Of a stretch of DNA of 64,000 nucleotides, positions 32,573-42,165 are shown piece after piece. A model generated the notes under the pieces. That model was not told the origin of the DNA and ran no database searches. It saw nothing but the letters and a program-made list of their open reading frames with translations. This DNA is from CAIVAT01 sp037133475. GTDB taxonomy: Bacteria; Bacteroidota; Bacteroidia; Bacteroidales; FEN-979. How positions within the stretch are numbered: position 1 is the first letter of the stretch; each line of letters begins with the position of its first letter. The DNA lies in NCBI GenBank assembly GCA_037133475.1, contig JBAXOB010000020.1, forward strand, positions 7,291 through 71,290, read 5' to 3'. Made by a program: the position numbers and the translations under genes.

Positions 32573-35500
32573 ATGTCCAGATACGGGACTATTCTCCTTT
32601 TTTTTATCTTGTCCATTGCCTCGCCGGCATCTGTTAATCCGGCTTTTGCCGGGAAACATCGCGCTTTCATTGAGAACAAAGGCCAGATCATCGACCAGAA
32701 TAACAAACCCAATCCGGCCGTTCTTTACCTGCTGAACACCCCCGGGTTAAATGTGCAGTTGCGCAGAAGCGGGTTCAGCTATGATCTCTACCGGATATCG
32801 AATATTGAACATAGAATACAGAATGCCGAAATGCCGTGTGACCAGTCACACAACAAGGGTCATGATTCGTCAAGTGTTAACTTTCACAGGATCGACTTCG
32901 ACCTGGTTGGTGCAAACCCAGCCTGCGAAATCCTTGCCTCCGCGACTTCATCCGATTACCTGAATTATTATACCACCGGGACATCTGTTAACGGAGCCAC
33001 AAAGGTCAGGTCATACGAGAACGTTTCCTATAAAAACATCTATCCCGGCATTGATCTCGAGTTTCAGGCAGATTCCACCTCCGGAGTGAAGTACAATTTC
33101 ATCGTTCATCCTGGCGGCGACCTCTCCGCTATAAGAATTAATATTGCAGGGGCTGAAGTTGACCTTACAGGTTCAGGGTACCTGATTCTGAAAACTTCTG
33201 TCGGGACTATCGAAGAGAAAATTCCTGAAAGTTATTATTTGATTGACAGTAAAAAATCAAAGGTCCATGCTTCTTTTACCCGGCTTGGGCAGAATATTTT
33301 CGGACTATCCGTAAACAGCCGCATCGGAGGAGCAACCACGCTGGTCATCGACCCGGTGCCCAACCGTCTCTGGTCGACCTATTATGGCGGGATGAATGCA
33401 AATCCAAGTTCGACGGAAGCCATTAACTGTATAAAGATCGACAAGGATGGAAACCTGGTGATTGTCGGCGAGACACCCTCTCCGGATAACATGGCAACGG
33501 CAGGTTCATTTCAAAGCACACTCGGCGGGGATGCCGATGCTTTTCTGGCCAAATTCACCCCCGATGGTGCACGCTTATGGGCAACCTATTACGGAGGCAG
33601 CGATAAAGACAGGGGCGTAGGATGCGCGGTGAATGCCCTCGGAGACATATTCATTACCGGAGAGACATACTCGACCAGCCAGATCGCAACCCCGGGCACC
33701 TACCAGACGACACTTGGCGGATTCAGCGACGGGTTTGCCGCCCGTTTCTTCCCCGATGGAACCCGCAGCTGGGGCACCTATTACGGGGGAAGCGAATCGG
33801 AACGAAATTGCGGATGCACACTTGACAAAGACGGAAATCTCTATACTGTCGGACAGAGTTATTCTGGCAACAACATCTCTACCCCCGGGGCCTACCAGGT
33901 TGGAAACAACGGCAACGGGGATGCATACCTGGCCAAATTTCATCCCGACGGGAAGCTGGCGTGGGGAACCTATTATGGCGGCAATCTCGCTGATCTCGCA
34001 TTAGGCGTATGCGCCGACACCCTGGGCAACATCATTATGACGGGAAATACAAAGTCACATGGCGATATCGCTTCGCCAGGGGCACACCAGGAGACCTATG
34101 GCGGAACCGGTACCAACGGTGGTGGTGACGGGTTTATCATCAGGTTCAATACCGACGGGCAACGGCAGTGGGGAACCTATTACGGCGGTGCAGAGGGGGA
34201 TGATGCAACTGCTTGTGTCTGCACGAACAGCGGGATGATCTACGTGACAGGCGATACCGGGTCGGATGACAACATCTCCACCCCCGGCAGTTACCAGCCA
34301 ACGCGTTATTTTGGAACGGACGCCTTTTTCGTCAAATTCACCATGGCAGGCACGCGGATCTGGGGCACCTATTATGGCGGTGACATCGAGGACCACGGCA
34401 TGGCCTGCGACTATGATCCCAGGGGAAATGTGTTTGTAAGCGGGTATACGGCCTCCTCCTTTAACATCTCGACCCCCAATGCCTACCAGGTCTATAACAA
34501 TGGCTACTGGGATGTCTTTCTTGCAAAATTCGACACCAACGGCTCACGCACCTGGTGCACTTACTTTGGAGCTTCCTGGGCTGACTGGTGCTATACCCTT
34601 GCTGTCGATACCAACGACCGTCAATACATTGGCGGACAAACCGGTTCGACGACCGGCATGGCAAGCCCCGGGGCCTTCCAGACCGTTTTCGGCGGGCCCT
34701 ATTCTGACGGCTTTATGGCCAAATTTACCGATTGCGTCAACCCTCATTCAGGTCCCATAACAGGTAAGGATATTGTTTGTAAAAACACAGTGGAAACTTA
34801 CTCAATACCCCCAATTTACAAGGTGTTCACATACAACTGGGCAGTTCCGCCGGGGGCTTCGATCCTTTCGGGGCAGAACACCGCTACCATTACGGTTTCC
34901 TATTCCAATACAGCCATTGCGGGAAAACTTTCCGTATATGCCACGAACCTTTGCGGAACAGGCGATACGGCCATGATGATGATCACCGTCAATGCCAACC
35001 CGGAACCGGTTCTTACCGGGAGTAACACTGTATGCTGGAATACTGTTTCGACCTATTCAACCCAGGCAGGCAAGGTCAACTACGTATGGAACTATTCTCC
35101 CGGGGGATCGATCATGAGCGGGGGCGGGAATAACAACAATACCGCAGGAATTTCATGGAGCACGACAGGTTCGCACTGGGTAAGCGTAACCTTTGACAAT
35201 GGGAACGGATGCCCCGTCCCGCCTGCCACGATCCTGCCCGTTACAGTCCAGGCCGGGCCGCCACTGAACAATGCGCCCCTGTCAAAAACCATTTGTTCGG
35301 GCGACTCAACAAGGATTCTTCTGACTTCCAGCCAGGCGGGAACCACCTTCACCTGGCTGGCCGCGGGTTCCTCCCCCGATGTCACCGGGTTCGCCGGCGG
35401 AAGCGGGGATTCCATCAACCAGAAACTTGTCAATTCGGGAAGTGCTACCACTACCGTAACTTATACCATTACCACGCATTTCAATGGTTGTGCCGGGCTT

Positions 35501-37666
35501 CCCGCTGACTATGTGGTGTCTGTGCTCCCCTTAGCGCCCGTGAGCGTTTCTGTTACGCCAACGCAAAACCCTGTTTGCAGCGGGATCCCCGTAACCTACA
35601 CGGCAACCCCCTTCAATGGCGGGGCTTCCCCCTCCTATCAGTGGAAAATCAATGGAATTTCAGTCGGGGCTAACAGCAACACTTATTCCTATTTCCCGGT
35701 AACGGGTGATTGCATCACCGCTGAGTTAACTTCCAACACTGCCTGTCCCACCGGAAACCCTGCCTTGTCAAATTCCATCTGCATGACGGTCAACCCGGTC
35801 ATGCCTGTCAGTGTTTCAATAACGTCATCGGGAAATTCCGTATGTGCCGGTGTGCCAGTTATCTTCACCGCATTCCCGGTCCACCAGGGCATTTCACCGG
35901 TATACCAGTGGAAAGTCAACGGGGTAAGCCAGGCAATGAATATCAATCCGTTTACCTATGTTCCGACAAATGGCGACTGTGTCATGTGCGAGCTGACATC
36001 CGACATCGCCTGTGCCACCGGGAACCCGGCCACCTCGAACACTATTTGTGTAACTGTTGATCCGGTATTGCCGGTCAGCGTTACTGTTACAACGCCGCTT
36101 ATTACGGTCTGTGCAGGGACCTTGGTCACCTTTACTGCAAATCCCGCCCACGGAGGAACACTGCCCGGTTATCAATGGAAAGTGAATGCAAACAATGTGA
36201 TCAATGCAAACAATGCAAGCTATGCATACAATGCGGTCGATGGAGATGTGGTGACCTGTGAACTGACCTCTTCTGAAAGTTGTGTCACCGGAAATCCTGC
36301 GCTAAGTCCGCCGGTAACCATGACTGTTAACCCCAATCTTGCGGTATCCGTTTCAATTACGGCTTCGGCAAATCCATCCTGTTCCGGCAACCAGGTGACA
36401 TTTACGGCAACTCCCGGCCATGGCGGTCTGGTACCGGGATACCAATGGAAAGTCAATGCAGGTAATGTGATCAATGCAAACAATGCAAGCTATGCATACA
36501 ATGCAGTGAACGGAGATGTTGTGACCTGTGAGCTGACCTCATCTGAAAACTGTGTTACGGGTAATCCCGCGCTTTCGAATGCGATCACGATGACCGTTAA
36601 TACCAACCAGCCGGCAGGGGTGTCCATTTCAACCCTGACCAATCCATTCTGCCCTGGAACGGCGGTCACCATCACGGCTGCGCCAACCAATGGCGGACCT
36701 GCGCCAGTCTATCAATGGAAACTGAACGGTGCCAATGCAGGAACTAACCTATACTCCTTCACCTTTAACCCTTTAGCTGGCGACAGTGTGCGCTGTGTCA
36801 TGACCTCGAACCTGAATTGTGTAACCGGCAACCCGGCCAGTTCAGCAAAGATCATCATGACAGGACGGGCAGCGCCGGATGTTACATTTACCACTTGTTT
36901 CGATACAGTAACCATCCTGGGTGCCCAACCCTTCAAGCTGCATGGAGGATTGCCCCTGGGCGGTCAGTACAGCGGTCCCGGGGTAAATCCGGTTACCGGG
37001 ATTTTTACGCCTTCGTTTGCCGGAACCGGGCTGAAAACAATCACTTATGGTTACTCAAACGTTTATACCTGCCTTGCGACCAAAACAAAAACCATCCTGG
37101 TACAACCTAACCCGTCGTTCACCTGCGGCAACAACCTGACTGATATCCGGGATAACAAGATTTATCCAACCGTTCAAATCGGTTCCCAATGCTGGATGGC
37201 TGCAAATCTGGATTTCGGATTTCAGATTTCGCATTTAACTCCTCAAACCGACAACTGCACTCCCGAAAAGTACCAGCACCCTGCATCTTTTTACCAATGG
37301 GACGAACTGATGCAATACCACCACACAGAGGCCATCCAGGGCCTTTGTCCTCCCGGATGGCACATTCCCTCCTCCGCCGAGTGGAATGCCCTCCTGGCCC
37401 TCTGCAATGGCCCTGGCGAAGCCGCCGGCCCGCTGAAGGATACCCTGTTGGTAAATGGCTTCCATTCATACCAGCAGGGGTTTCTTTATTTGAACAACAC
37501 CTGGGCCTTCACTGCGGGCCTATACGCCGGTGCGATGTACTGGACTTCGACCTCTTCGGGACCTGACCGTGCAGTTGCACGGGGGCTGAACGAGTACAAC
37601 ATGAGTGTCTCCCTGTACCCGTCGTCGAGGGGAAATGCTTTTTCGGTGAGGTGTATTAAAGATTAG
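32573..37666 (+). CDS. Giant secreted SBBP-repeat / Ig-repeat / FISUMP protein
   Basis: 1697-residue exported protein. A signal peptide (ending near NPAFAG) is followed by a beta-rich N-terminal domain starting HRAFIENKGQ that is common before SBBP repeats. About seven SBBP propeller units follow (roughly residues 265-720), each with RxWGTYYGG and DGxLxVxGxT-like elements. Then come PKD/Ig-like domains, including about six units of roughly 90 residues starting VSVSITxxxNPxC. The last 120 residues are a FISUMP domain (QIGSQCWMAANLDFG, GLCPPGWHIPSSAEW, GNAFSVRCIKD). Such proteins are surface or secreted; the substrate is unknown. No standard type IX sorting tail was seen. Confidence 0.88.
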   Translation: MSRYGTILLFFILSIASPASVNPAFAGKHRAFIENKGQIIDQNNKPNPAVLYLLNTPGLNVQLRRSGFSYDLYRISNIEHRIQNAEMPCDQSHNKGHDSSSVNFHRIDFDLVGANPACEILASATSSDYLNYYTTGTSVNGATKVRSYENVSYKNIYPGIDLEFQADSTSGVKYNFIVHPGGDLSAIRINIAGAEVDLTGSGYLILKTSVGTIEEKIPESYYLIDSKKSKVHASFTRLGQNIFGLSVNSRIGGATTLVIDPVPNRLWSTYYGGMNANPSSTEAINCIKIDKDGNLVIVGETPSPDNMATAGSFQSTLGGDADAFLAKFTPDGARLWATYYGGSDKDRGVGCAVNALGDIFITGETYSTSQIATPGTYQTTLGGFSDGFAARFFPDGTRSWGTYYGGSESERNCGCTLDKDGNLYTVGQSYSGNNISTPGAYQVGNNGNGDAYLAKFHPDGKLAWGTYYGGNLADLALGVCADTLGNIIMTGNTKSHGDIASPGAHQETYGGTGTNGGGDGFIIRFNTDGQRQWGTYYGGAEGDDATACVCTNSGMIYVTGDTGSDDNISTPGSYQPTRYFGTDAFFVKFTMAGTRIWGTYYGGDIEDHGMACDYDPRGNVFVSGYTASSFNISTPNAYQVYNNGYWDVFLAKFDTNGSRTWCTYFGASWADWCYTLAVDTNDRQYIGGQTGSTTGMASPGAFQTVFGGPYSDGFMAKFTDCVNPHSGPITGKDIVCKNTVETYSIPPIYKVFTYNWAVPPGASILSGQNTATITVSYSNTAIAGKLSVYATNLCGTGDTAMMMITVNANPEPVLTGSNTVCWNTVSTYSTQAGKVNYVWNYSPGGSIMSGGGNNNNTAGISWSTTGSHWVSVTFDNGNGCPVPPATILPVTVQAGPPLNNAPLSKTICSGDSTRILLTSSQAGTTFTWLAAGSSPDVTGFAGGSGDSINQKLVNSGSATTTVTYTITTHFNGCAGLPADYVVSVLPLAPVSVSVTPTQNPVCSGIPVTYTATPFNGGASPSYQWKINGISVGANSNTYSYFPVTGDCITAELTSNTACPTGNPALSNSICMTVNPVMPVSVSITSSGNSVCAGVPVIFTAFPVHQGISPVYQWKVNGVSQAMNINPFTYVPTNGDCVMCELTSDIACATGNPATSNTICVTVDPVLPVSVTVTTPLITVCAGTLVTFTANPAHGGTLPGYQWKVNANNVINANNASYAYNAVDGDVVTCELTSSESCVTGNPALSPPVTMTVNPNLAVSVSITASANPSCSGNQVTFTATPGHGGLVPGYQWKVNAGNVINANNASYAYNAVNGDVVTCELTSSENCVTGNPALSNAITMTVNTNQPAGVSISTLTNPFCPGTAVTITAAPTNGGPAPVYQWKLNGANAGTNLYSFTFNPLAGDSVRCVMTSNLNCVTGNPASSAKIIMTGRAAPDVTFTTCFDTVTILGAQPFKLHGGLPLGGQYSGPGVNPVTGIFTPSFAGTGLKTITYGYSNVYTCLATKTKTILVQPNPSFTCGNNLTDIRDNKIYPTVQIGSQCWMAANLDFGFQISHLTPQTDNCTPEKYQHPASFYQWDELMQYHHTEAIQGLCPPGWHIPSSAEWNALLALCNGPGEAAGPLKDTLLVNGFHSYQQGFLYLNNTWAFTAGLYAGAMYWTSTSSGPDRAVARGLNEYNMSVSLYPSSRGNAFSVRCIKD
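36194..36504 (+). repeat. Near-identical tandem duplication inside the giant repeat gene
   Basis: The 41-base stretch 36194-36234 recurs without change at 36464-36504, a 270-base (90-codon) period equal to one Ig-like unit. Identity beyond this stretch is lower but still high. It points to recent duplication or gene conversion between two repeat units. Confidence 0.85.
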
Positions 37667-37999
37667 CATCTTTGTTTCTCCATTTCGCCTTTCGCAATTC
37701 TGTTTACGCTGATGGGAAGATATACGAAAAAATAAATATTTCCACCATTCAAGCTGATGAAACTTTATCCTTGCCGGTTGATTGGTAAATCGAGAAATCC
37801 CCGTGAAAAACAAAGTTTCAACCAAAATTTTAACCGGTAAAGTCAAGAATACAACGGCTTATAAATGGTTTAGAGAAAGGAGAATTTGTACAATCCTGAA
37901 ATCTCCAAAATATCTTCATCTTTACATCTAATTTGTTAAATCAACCTCTTTAGGTAAGGAAACACGATTTACTAAGCTTAAATTCAAATAAATAAGAAA

Positions 38000-38227
38000 A
38001 TGAAAAAGAAAAACATTATTGCCTTAGAATTCATTCTAACCTAATGCTCAATGTTAACAGGATATTTCGCACCTTCAGTTTCTCATTTAGAAGCAAGAGT
38101 TCATAAAACTTCCGTGACAGGTGTTACCCCCGGTTTTCTTAAAAAAGGAAAGAGCAATCCTGAGGAGTTTAACATAGAAAAAATTAAGGTTTCAAATCGG
38201 ACGAATATTTGCCAAGTTCTGAATTGA
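38000..38227 (+). pseudogene. Small exported-protein gene with in-frame stop
   Basis: From ATG 38000 the frame begins like a leader (MKKKNIIALEFILT), hits TAA at 38042-38044, then continues open with CSMLTGYFAPSVSHLEA to a TGA at 38225. The whole would be 75 codons. Translation could restart at ATG 38051 (58 codons). A decayed short secreted protein or lipoprotein is the simplest reading. The rest of 37667-38282 is AT-rich with no other gene visible. Confidence 0.4.
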
Positions 38228-38282
38228 ACACATTTTTAAATAACAAATCCATTAATACGCGTCAATCCTAAAATATATATTT

Positions 38283-39650
38283 ATGAAAAAGCAAATATTC
38301 GTGGCCGCAGTAATATCAATGTGTTTACTTTCTGTCAACGTTTTGGCGCAAAGCGTTTTTAGTGATTTCTCAACCAGCTCAGATGGTTGGGTCATCATGG
38401 GACAAACCGGTCAACACAGTGTGCAATACGTATCAACGGGAGGTAACCCGGCAGGATATATTCGAGGAGATTTTAGTCTTGATAATAAATGGGTGTTCTC
38501 AGCGCCTGCAAAATTTACAGGAAACAAACTTAGCGCTTACAATCATTCCCTGAGTTTCGATCTTTTGCTTGACGGGTTAACCAACCCTCAGTTTGATGAT
38601 GCCGATATCATCCTCACAGGCGGCGGCGAACAAATAGTTTACGATGTTCCAAAAGATATATACACAGGTTGGCAGAGTTACACTGTGATCCTGAATGAAA
38701 ACGAGGGCTGGCACCTGACAAATTTGCTTGGAGCACCACCCACTGCCGATATAATGAAATTAATCCTTACCAACCTGACCCAACTTGAGATTCGGGGAAA
38801 ATACAGTACTGGCAGCGGTACATGTTCATTAGACAATGTTTATCTTGGTATTTCCCAGGCATACAGCAATTTTGACATGAATTATGAAGGATGGCGCGTT
38901 GTAGGAGATGTTCAGGGTGGAACTGGTATGCCGAACTACCATTCAACCGGGGGGCATCCGGGCGGATATCTGTCAGCAAAAGACGATGCTACAGGAGGAA
39001 CCTGGTACTGGAGAGCCCCGGGTAAGTTCCTGGGCAATATATCAGCTGCCTATAATCAAACCCTGAAGTACGACCTGAAGCAATCCGGTCTTAATAACCA
39101 GTTCGATGAAATTGATGTCATCCTGCAAGGATCAGCATTAAAACTAGTTTATAACACACCCAATAATCCAGATACAGCCTGGACTTCTTATTCCCTTAAC
39201 TTGTCTGAAAACTCAGGATGGCATATTAATGATACACTAGGTATAGTTCCGACTAAATCAGAATTTCTTGATGTTCTATCAAACCTTCAGGAATTATGGA
39301 TTCGCGGAGAGTTTATTAATGGACCAGATTCGGGCTGTCTTGATAATGTCAGTCTTGGGTTTGTGCAGGGAATCTCCGATTTCCAGCTTAGGACCCAGGA
39401 AGTACTGTCAATATTTCCCAATCCTGCCTCGGATTATACAACACTTCGTTTTACTGTGGCAGATCCGGGCTATTTCAACTTATTTCTTCTAAATATCAAC
39501 GGTTTAAATTGTGTCCCATCCCGAATGGTTTATTGCACTGCCGGAGTACACGAAATTCAGCTGGTATTAAAGGATCTACCTTCCGGGATTTACTTTCCGA
39601 ATTTACGTGGTGACAAGCAAACCATGATGGGAAAGGTCATTGTTAAATAA
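38283..39650 (+). CDS. T9SS cargo protein with two laminin-B-like domains
   Basis: 455-residue secreted protein. A signal peptide (MKKQIFVAAVISMCLLSVNVLAQ) is followed by two copies of a laminin-B-type beta-sandwich, at about 28-190 and 195-360. They share blocks such as STGGNPAGYI / STGGHPGGYL and FSAPAKFTGNKLSAYN / WRAPGKFLGNISAAYN. The C-terminal 80 residues (VLSIFPNPASDYTTLRF, then LPSGIYF and KVIVK) are a type A sorting domain, read by the type IX secretion system. In other proteins laminin-B domains bind glycans or matrix; here an adhesive role is a guess. AT content is higher than that of neighbouring genes, a possible sign of transfer. Confidence 0.88.
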   Translation: MKKQIFVAAVISMCLLSVNVLAQSVFSDFSTSSDGWVIMGQTGQHSVQYVSTGGNPAGYIRGDFSLDNKWVFSAPAKFTGNKLSAYNHSLSFDLLLDGLTNPQFDDADIILTGGGEQIVYDVPKDIYTGWQSYTVILNENEGWHLTNLLGAPPTADIMKLILTNLTQLEIRGKYSTGSGTCSLDNVYLGISQAYSNFDMNYEGWRVVGDVQGGTGMPNYHSTGGHPGGYLSAKDDATGGTWYWRAPGKFLGNISAAYNQTLKYDLKQSGLNNQFDEIDVILQGSALKLVYNTPNNPDTAWTSYSLNLSENSGWHINDTLGIVPTKSEFLDVLSNLQELWIRGEFINGPDSGCLDNVSLGFVQGISDFQLRTQEVLSIFPNPASDYTTLRFTVADPGYFNLFLLNINGLNCVPSRMVYCTAGVHEIQLVLKDLPSGIYFPNLRGDKQTMMGKVIVK

Positions 39651-39853
39651 TTGATTAACAACGTTGCATGCTAATTCCCGCAAAACTGTTCACCTTTTTC
39701 GGGCAAACCGTCCACGTCTGTTGAGCGACATTTTTGAATATTATTTTATAGCCCGGAGAATGGCTATGTGAGAAATTATTCAATTTTGCTGTTCATTCGC
39801 ATCGCTGCACCGAATTACCCAATAACCGTTCGTCCTGCGCGCGTTCCTGCGGT

Positions 39854-40015
39854 TGTGACAAAAGGATTATTCAACGTGCAATAGAACGCGGGTACATTTC
39901 AGAAAAGGCACTGTATGTTAACCAAACCAACGGGCGGACAATGGTAATCAAAGAGATAGCCGATAAAGAATTTGGAGAATATTACAGGGTTAAACATAAC
40001 GTTGAACCATATTAG
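39854..40015 (+). pseudogene. 3' fragment of a lost gene next to tRNA-Gln
   Basis: An open stretch without start codon ends at TAG 40013 and encodes a convincing protein tail (parts: RIIQRAIERGYISEKALYV and VIKEIADKEFGEYYRVK). The family is not recognised. The location beside a tRNA gene, where mobile elements often insert, suggests a remnant of one. The rest of 39651-40105 has no gene. A 12-base tandem repeat with TAGTGTCCCCC lies at 40035-40057. Confidence 0.4.
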
Positions 40016-40063
40016 AACCCACTCAAAAACAAAATAGTGTCCCCCCTAGTGTCCCCCAGGCCA

Positions 40064-40099
40064 TAAAAAAACCCCGTAAATCATTGATTTACAGGGTTT
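40064..40099 (-). terminator. Terminator of tRNA-Gln
   Basis: On the minus strand AAACCCTGTAAATC and GATTTACGGGGTTT form a long hairpin (one G-U pair) followed by a run of T, seven bases downstream of the tRNA. Confidence 0.85.
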
Positions 40100-40105
40100 C
40101 GATTG

Positions 40106-40178
40106 TTGTCCGACTAGGGGTCGAACCTAGACTCTAATGATCCAGAATCATTTGTGTTGCCAGTTACACCATCGGACA
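40106..40178 (-). tRNA. tRNA-Gln (anticodon CTG)
   Basis: The cloverleaf reads TGTCCGA at the 5' end pairing with TCGGACA at the 3' end plus discriminator A. The anticodon stem is AATGA/TCATT with loop TTCTGGA, giving anticodon CTG. The T-loop GGTTCGACCCC is standard. CCA is not encoded. It lies 44 bases downstream of glnS on the same strand and has its own -7 element. Confidence 0.96.
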
Positions 40179-40187
40179 ATCTGAGTG

Positions 40188-40195
40188 CAAAATTA
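40188..40195 (-). promoter_or_regulatory. Promoter of tRNA-Gln
   Basis: TAATTTTG (minus strand), the same -7 element seen at the two other tRNA genes in this window, with a CTTG about 21 bases further upstream. It is nine bases before the tRNA. Confidence 0.65.
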
Positions 40196-40222
40196 ATAAA
40201 ATTTTCACTCCCTTGTCAAGTT

Positions 40223-41923
40223 TTATTTAACTTTTTCTGCTTTGGCCCACGAATCTTTTAAAGGAACAACGCGGTTAAAGACCAGTTTCCCGGGTGTTGA
40301 ATCCTTATCCACAGAAAAATAGCCCGTCCGTTCGAACTGGTATTTCTCCAAAACCTGTGCATTTGCAACGGAGGGTTCAACCTTTGCCGTTAAAATTTTC
40401 AGCGAATCGGGGTTCAGGTAGTCCTTGTAGCTTTTGTCCTCCTCAATATCATCGGGGTTTTCCTTTACAAACAACCTGTCGTAAAGCCTCACTTCGACCT
40501 CCACGGCTGTTTTTTCCGAAACCCAGTGCAGGGTTCCCTTCACCTTGCGGTTGCTGTCGGGCATGCCGCTTTTGGTCAGTGGGTCGTAGGTGCAATGAAT
40601 TTCGGTGATTTTGCCCGTTTCCGGCTCCTTCACGACACTTTCGCACCGGATGATGTAGGCAGCCTTCAACCGCACCTCGCGGCCCGGGGCGAGCCTGAAA
40701 AACTTACCGGGGGGATCTTCCATGAAATCGTCGCGTTCGATGAAAAGGGTCTTTGAAAAGGGAAGCATCCGTTTTCCCCTGGTTTCATCCTCCGGGTTGT
40801 TTACCGCTTCGAGCTCCTCGACCTGTCCGTCGGGATAATTATCCAGGATGATCTTAACGGGGTCGAGCACCGCCATCACGCGGTTGGCGCGCCTGTTGAG
40901 GTCCTCCCGGATACAGAACTCCAGCAGGCTTACGTCGATCACATTTTCGCGCTTGGCAACCCCGATGGTTTCGGCAAAAGTACGGATCGATTCCGGCGTA
41001 AATCCCCTGCGGCGCAACCCGCAGATGGTCGGCATCCGCGGATCATCCCAGCCGCTGACATGGCCCTGCTGCACCAGCTCCAGCAATTTGCGCTTGCTCA
41101 TAACGGTATAGGTCACGTTGAGCCGCGCGAACTCGATCTGCCGGGGGGCATAGATGCCGATCTCCCGGATAAACCAGTCGTACAGCGGCCTGTGCACCTC
41201 GAATTCGAGGGTGCAGATGGAATGGGTGATCCGTTCGATGGAATCGGACTGCCCGTGGGCAAAATCATACATCGGGTAGATGCACCACTGGTCGCCCGTG
41301 CGGTGATGCCAGGCATGAAGAATGCGGTACAGCACGGGATCGCGCATGTGCATGTTGGGCGAGGCCATATCGATACGGGCCCTCAGAACCCTCGATCCAT
41401 CGGGGAATTCGCCGTTGCGCATCCTGGTAAAAAGATCTGCGTTTTCATCGACAGTGCGGCTCCTGAAGGGACTCTCCTTTCCCGGGCTCGTAGGCGTGCC
41501 GCGGGTTTCGCTGATCTCCTCGGCGGTCATGTCGCATACGTAGGCCTTCTCCTTTTTGATCAGGATCATGGCATATTCAAAGAGCTGTTCAAAATAGTCG
41601 GAGGCATAGAAAAGACGGTCCTCCCAGTCGAAACCGAGCCACTTCACATCTTCCATGATCGAATCGACATATTCCACATCCTCCTTCACAGGGTTGGTAT
41701 CGTCGAAGCGGAGGTTGGTCTTTCCCCTGTATTTATTGGCAAGGCCGAAGTTCAGGCAGATCGACTTGGCATGGCCGATATGCAGGTAACCGTTGGGCTC
41801 GGGCGGGAATCGCGTATGCACGCGCCCCTCGTTTACCCCTGTGCGGATATCTTCCTCGATGATCTCCTCAATGAAATTGAGTGACCGGGTTCCCTTCTCT
41901 TCCGGGAGTTTTACATCTTCCAT
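40223..41923 (-). CDS. glnS: Glutamine--tRNA ligase
   Basis: Class I aminoacyl-tRNA synthetase that charges tRNA-Gln directly. The HIGH motif is in FPPEPNGYLHIGHAKSICLN (HIGH at residues 48-51) and the KMSKS-type motif is VMSKRKL near 275. The GlnRS-specific LRFDDTNPVKEDVEYVDSI and the C-terminal anticodon-binding beta-barrels (FFRLAPGREVRLKAAYIIRC) are present. The length of 566 residues is typical. Its cognate tRNA-Gln(CTG) gene lies 44 bases downstream on the same strand, with a separate promoter in the gap. Confidence 0.97.
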   Translation of the reverse strand: MEDVKLPEEKGTRSLNFIEEIIEEDIRTGVNEGRVHTRFPPEPNGYLHIGHAKSICLNFGLANKYRGKTNLRFDDTNPVKEDVEYVDSIMEDVKWLGFDWEDRLFYASDYFEQLFEYAMILIKKEKAYVCDMTAEEISETRGTPTSPGKESPFRSRTVDENADLFTRMRNGEFPDGSRVLRARIDMASPNMHMRDPVLYRILHAWHHRTGDQWCIYPMYDFAHGQSDSIERITHSICTLEFEVHRPLYDWFIREIGIYAPRQIEFARLNVTYTVMSKRKLLELVQQGHVSGWDDPRMPTICGLRRRGFTPESIRTFAETIGVAKRENVIDVSLLEFCIREDLNRRANRVMAVLDPVKIILDNYPDGQVEELEAVNNPEDETRGKRMLPFSKTLFIERDDFMEDPPGKFFRLAPGREVRLKAAYIIRCESVVKEPETGKITEIHCTYDPLTKSGMPDSNRKVKGTLHWVSEKTAVEVEVRLYDRLFVKENPDDIEEDKSYKDYLNPDSLKILTAKVEPSVANAQVLEKYQFERTGYFSVDKDSTPGKLVFNRVVPLKDSWAKAEKVK

Positions 41924-41993
41924 AATGTCAGCGTATTTATTTCAGCCCCCCGGGGTATGAATGCAGGTCTTTGGGTTCTTTGACGCGTTATCT

Positions 41994-42032
41994 AACCACC
42001 ATGACACAAAGAAGGCACAATGGGCACAATGG
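41994..42032 (+). repeat. Dispersed CACAATG-rich repeat, copy A (half unit)
   Basis: AACCACCATGACACAAAG followed by GGCACAATGGGCACAATGG matches, with few changes, the arms of the larger hairpin repeats at 49138-49220 and 62380-62460. It lies upstream of glnS in non-coding DNA. Confidence 0.75.
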
Positions 42033-42138
42033 ATAAAAAAGCGGTCATCCTGGAAACTTTCCATGCCCGGAGTAAGCAGATTAATCTGCAAACTTACTAC
42101 AATTTAAAAAACTGCCGGCCTGGTGAACCGTAAATTGG

Positions 42139-42146
42139 TAATTTTG
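42139..42146 (+). promoter_or_regulatory. -7 element of folB
   Basis: TAATTTTG, identical to the tRNA promoters, 19 bases before the folB ATG. No clear -33 element. Confidence 0.5.
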
Positions 42147-42165
42147 AACCCTGAAAAAATGAATT

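Noticed and set aside
33360..34740. Periodic repeats in the giant gene considered as a mobile or CRISPR array
   Set aside because: They are protein-level SBBP propeller units of about 57 codons with diverged DNA.
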